This document shows positions 5,919-6,917 of a DNA stretch of 6,917 nt, piece after piece. The stretch spans positions 1 through 6,917 of the forward strand of contig JAFRSL010000169.1 in NCBI GenBank assembly GCA_017427625.1. The letters run 5' to 3'. Source of the DNA: Synergistaceae bacterium (GTDB taxonomy: Bacteria; Synergistota; Synergistia; Synergistales; Aminobacteriaceae). Made by a program: the position numbers and the translations under genes. The notes below the pieces were generated by a model. It saw only the letters and a list, made by a program, of their open reading frames with translations, was not told where the DNA came from and did not search any database. Each line of letters starts with the position of its first letter. The stretch's first letter is position 1.

Positions 5919-6893
5919 TTATATCTCCTTTGCGAAATGACATGCCGCGTAATGTCCCTTCATGACTTCCTTCAATGCCGGCGGAGTGTTCCTGCAAATC
6001 TCCTTTGCGTAACGGCATCTTCCCGCGAAACGGCAGGCATTCGGAGGCTCAATTGGGCTTGGCACATCACCCTCAAGTATAATACGTTCCCGCTGAACGT
6101 CCAGTTTTGCGAGAGGAATCGCTGACAGTAACGCCTGAGTGTAAGGGTGAAGGGGCTTGCTGAAAAGCTCTCTGTACTCCGAAAGCTCGACTATCTGGCC
6201 GAGATACATTACCGCGATTCTGTCTGAGACATGACGGACGACGCTCAAATTATGTGAGATGAATACGTAGGTGTACGAAAATTCCTTCTGAAGCTCGTTG
6301 AGGAGGTTCAGGATCTGCGCCTGAATGCAGACATCGAGGGCTGATACCGGCTCGTCAAGCACAATAAATTCCGGATTTAGTGCAAGTGAACGGGCAATGC
6401 CGATTCTCTGCCGCCTTCCTCCGTCAAGCTCGTGGGGGTAACTGTTCTCCAACCTCTCAGCAAGTCCAACTGTGTCCATCAATGAGCGAATACGTTTACG
6501 CATCTCGCTTTTGTCGCTGTAAATGTTGTTGACGATAAGAGGCTCTGCGATTAGTTCCCAGACTGAGAGGCGGGGATTAAGGCACGAGTACGGGTCTTGA
6601 AAGACTATCTGTACACGCTTTCGTAACGCTTTCATTTCTGAGGGTGATGCTTTCGTTACGTCAGTGTAGCCGTCATCGTTCGCATTCTTCAGGAGGACTT
6701 TCCCCGATGTGCTGTCGAGCAAGCGTATCAAGCAGCGTCCCAGCGTTGACTTTCCGCACCCTGATTCGCCGACAAGCCCCAATGTCTCACCCTTCATTAT
6801 CTCGAAGCTGACATCATCAACCGCGTGAAGCATTCCTCTTTTCGTCGCAAAATACTTCTTCAGGTTCTCAACGCGGATATATGCTCCGTCCAT
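5919..6893 (-). CDS. dppF: Dipeptide/oligopeptide ABC transporter ATPase (DppF/OppF type)
   Basis: This 324-residue cytoplasmic ATPase is normally paired with a DppD/OppD subunit to drive peptide import. Motifs in order are Walker A G42-E-S-G-C-G-K-S-T50, Q-loop Q99 in V-F-Q-D-P-Y, signature L156-D-G-G-R-R-Q-R, Walker B F-I-V-L-D180-E181, D-loop S-A-L-D and H-loop H214. The C-terminal oligopeptide-transporter domain carries H-P-Y-T (249-252) and four cysteines (C287, C293, C300, C318), a pattern linked to a [4Fe-4S] cluster in related subunits. The signature has Asp-Gly-Gly-Arg where Ser-Gly-Gly-Gln is usual; I recall this variant in other peptide-transporter ATPases, so it need not mean loss of function. 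The start has GGGGAGG at 8 nt and directly follows an upstream stop. Peptide versus another substrate (nickel, sugars) is inferred, supported by pepT next to it. Confidence 0.92.
   Translation of the reverse strand: MDGAYIRVENLKKYFATKRGMLHAVDDVSFEIMKGETLGLVGESGCGKSTLGRCLIRLLDSTSGKVLLKNANDDGYTDVTKASPSEMKALRKRVQIVFQDPYSCLNPRLSVWELIAEPLIVNNIYSDKSEMRKRIRSLMDTVGLAERLENSYPHELDGGRRQRIGIARSLALNPEFIVLDEPVSALDVCIQAQILNLLNELQKEFSYTYVFISHNLSVVRHVSDRIAVMYLGQIVELSEYRELFSKPLHPYTQALLSAIPLAKLDVQRERIILEGDVPSPIEPPNACRFAGRCRYAKEICRNTPPALKEVMKGHYAACHFAKEI
5925..5929 (-). promoter_or_regulatory. Ribosome binding site of pepT
   Basis: AGGAG on the minus strand lies 8 nt before the ATG at 5916, inside the last codons of the ATPase gene. 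It decides the pepT start against the upstream in-frame ATGs. Confidence 0.8.
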
Positions 6894-6917
6894 TTACATC
6901 GCCTCCCCATTCATGAA
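6894..6917 (-). CDS. 3' end of upstream transporter gene (partial)
   Basis: Seven codons (F-M-N-G-E-A-M) and a TAA run from the window edge to the base just before the ATPase start, giving a TAA-ATG junction. In this kind of operon the preceding gene is usually the partner ATPase DppD/OppD. The fragment is too short to identify, and the frame is chosen only because its stop abuts the next start. Confidence 0.4.
   Translation of the reverse strand, partial: FMNGEAM
6902..6908 (-). promoter_or_regulatory. Ribosome binding site of the ATPase gene
   Basis: GGGGAGG on the minus strand lies 8 nt before the ATG at 6893, within the last codons of the preceding gene. Confidence 0.75.

Noticed and set aside
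5917..6018. N-terminal extension of PepT from an ATG at 6018
   Set aside because: The extra 34 residues overlap the ATPase gene and match nothing in peptidase T, while the ATG at 5916 has a good ribosome site and gives the family's normal length.

Overview
This window looks like ordinary bacterial chromosome, close to 50% GC by eye. It is densely packed, with short Shine-Dalgarno-led operons and no gene-free stretch longer than about 170 bases. Three features suggest an anaerobic bacterium that scavenges peptides: a peptide ABC transporter next to peptidase T, an archaeal/Thermotoga-type S-adenosylhomocysteine hydrolase homologue, and a linked adenosine-derivative deaminase. A Synergistota or Thermotogota-like lineage would fit, but this is inference; no rRNA or marker gene is present.

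Region 1 (1-2340, minus strand) is a two-gene SAM-recycling operon. The upstream gene (910-2160) is an AhcY-family hydrolase. Five bases after its stop comes an amidohydrolase of the MTA/SAH deaminase family (1-904), cut by the window edge. The hydrolase has H-L-E-A-K where classical SAH hydrolases have H-x-T-x-Q/E. With the linked deaminase, this suggests the S-inosylhomocysteine route: SAH is deaminated to SIH, which is then hydrolysed to inosine and homocysteine. Two promoter-like extended -10 sites sharing an 11-bp element lie upstream.

Region 2 (2328-4680) is accessory. A RadD-like superfamily 2 helicase with a zinc-finger motif (minus strand) is divergent from a ribbon-helix-helix antitoxin and an overlapping RelE/ParE-type toxin (plus strand). 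The 57-base gap between them holds two abutting inverted repeats over the -10 elements, a likely autoregulatory operator that could also affect the helicase. The helicase has Ala in place of the Walker A Thr/Ser. The toxin-antitoxin pair is AT-richer than its surroundings. A GC-rich hairpin at 4641-4666 lies between the toxin and the convergent pepT.

Region 3 (4681-6917, minus strand) is the end of a peptide-uptake operon: the last codons of an upstream gene (probably the partner ATPase), then a DppF/OppF-type ATPase, then pepT, with almost no spacing. Together they would import oligopeptides and trim tripeptides in the cytoplasm.

I found no CRISPR array, tRNA, rRNA, transposase or recognisable riboswitch. 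The points most worth checking are the SIH-pathway reading of region 1, the Walker A substitution in the helicase, and the shared operator in region 2.
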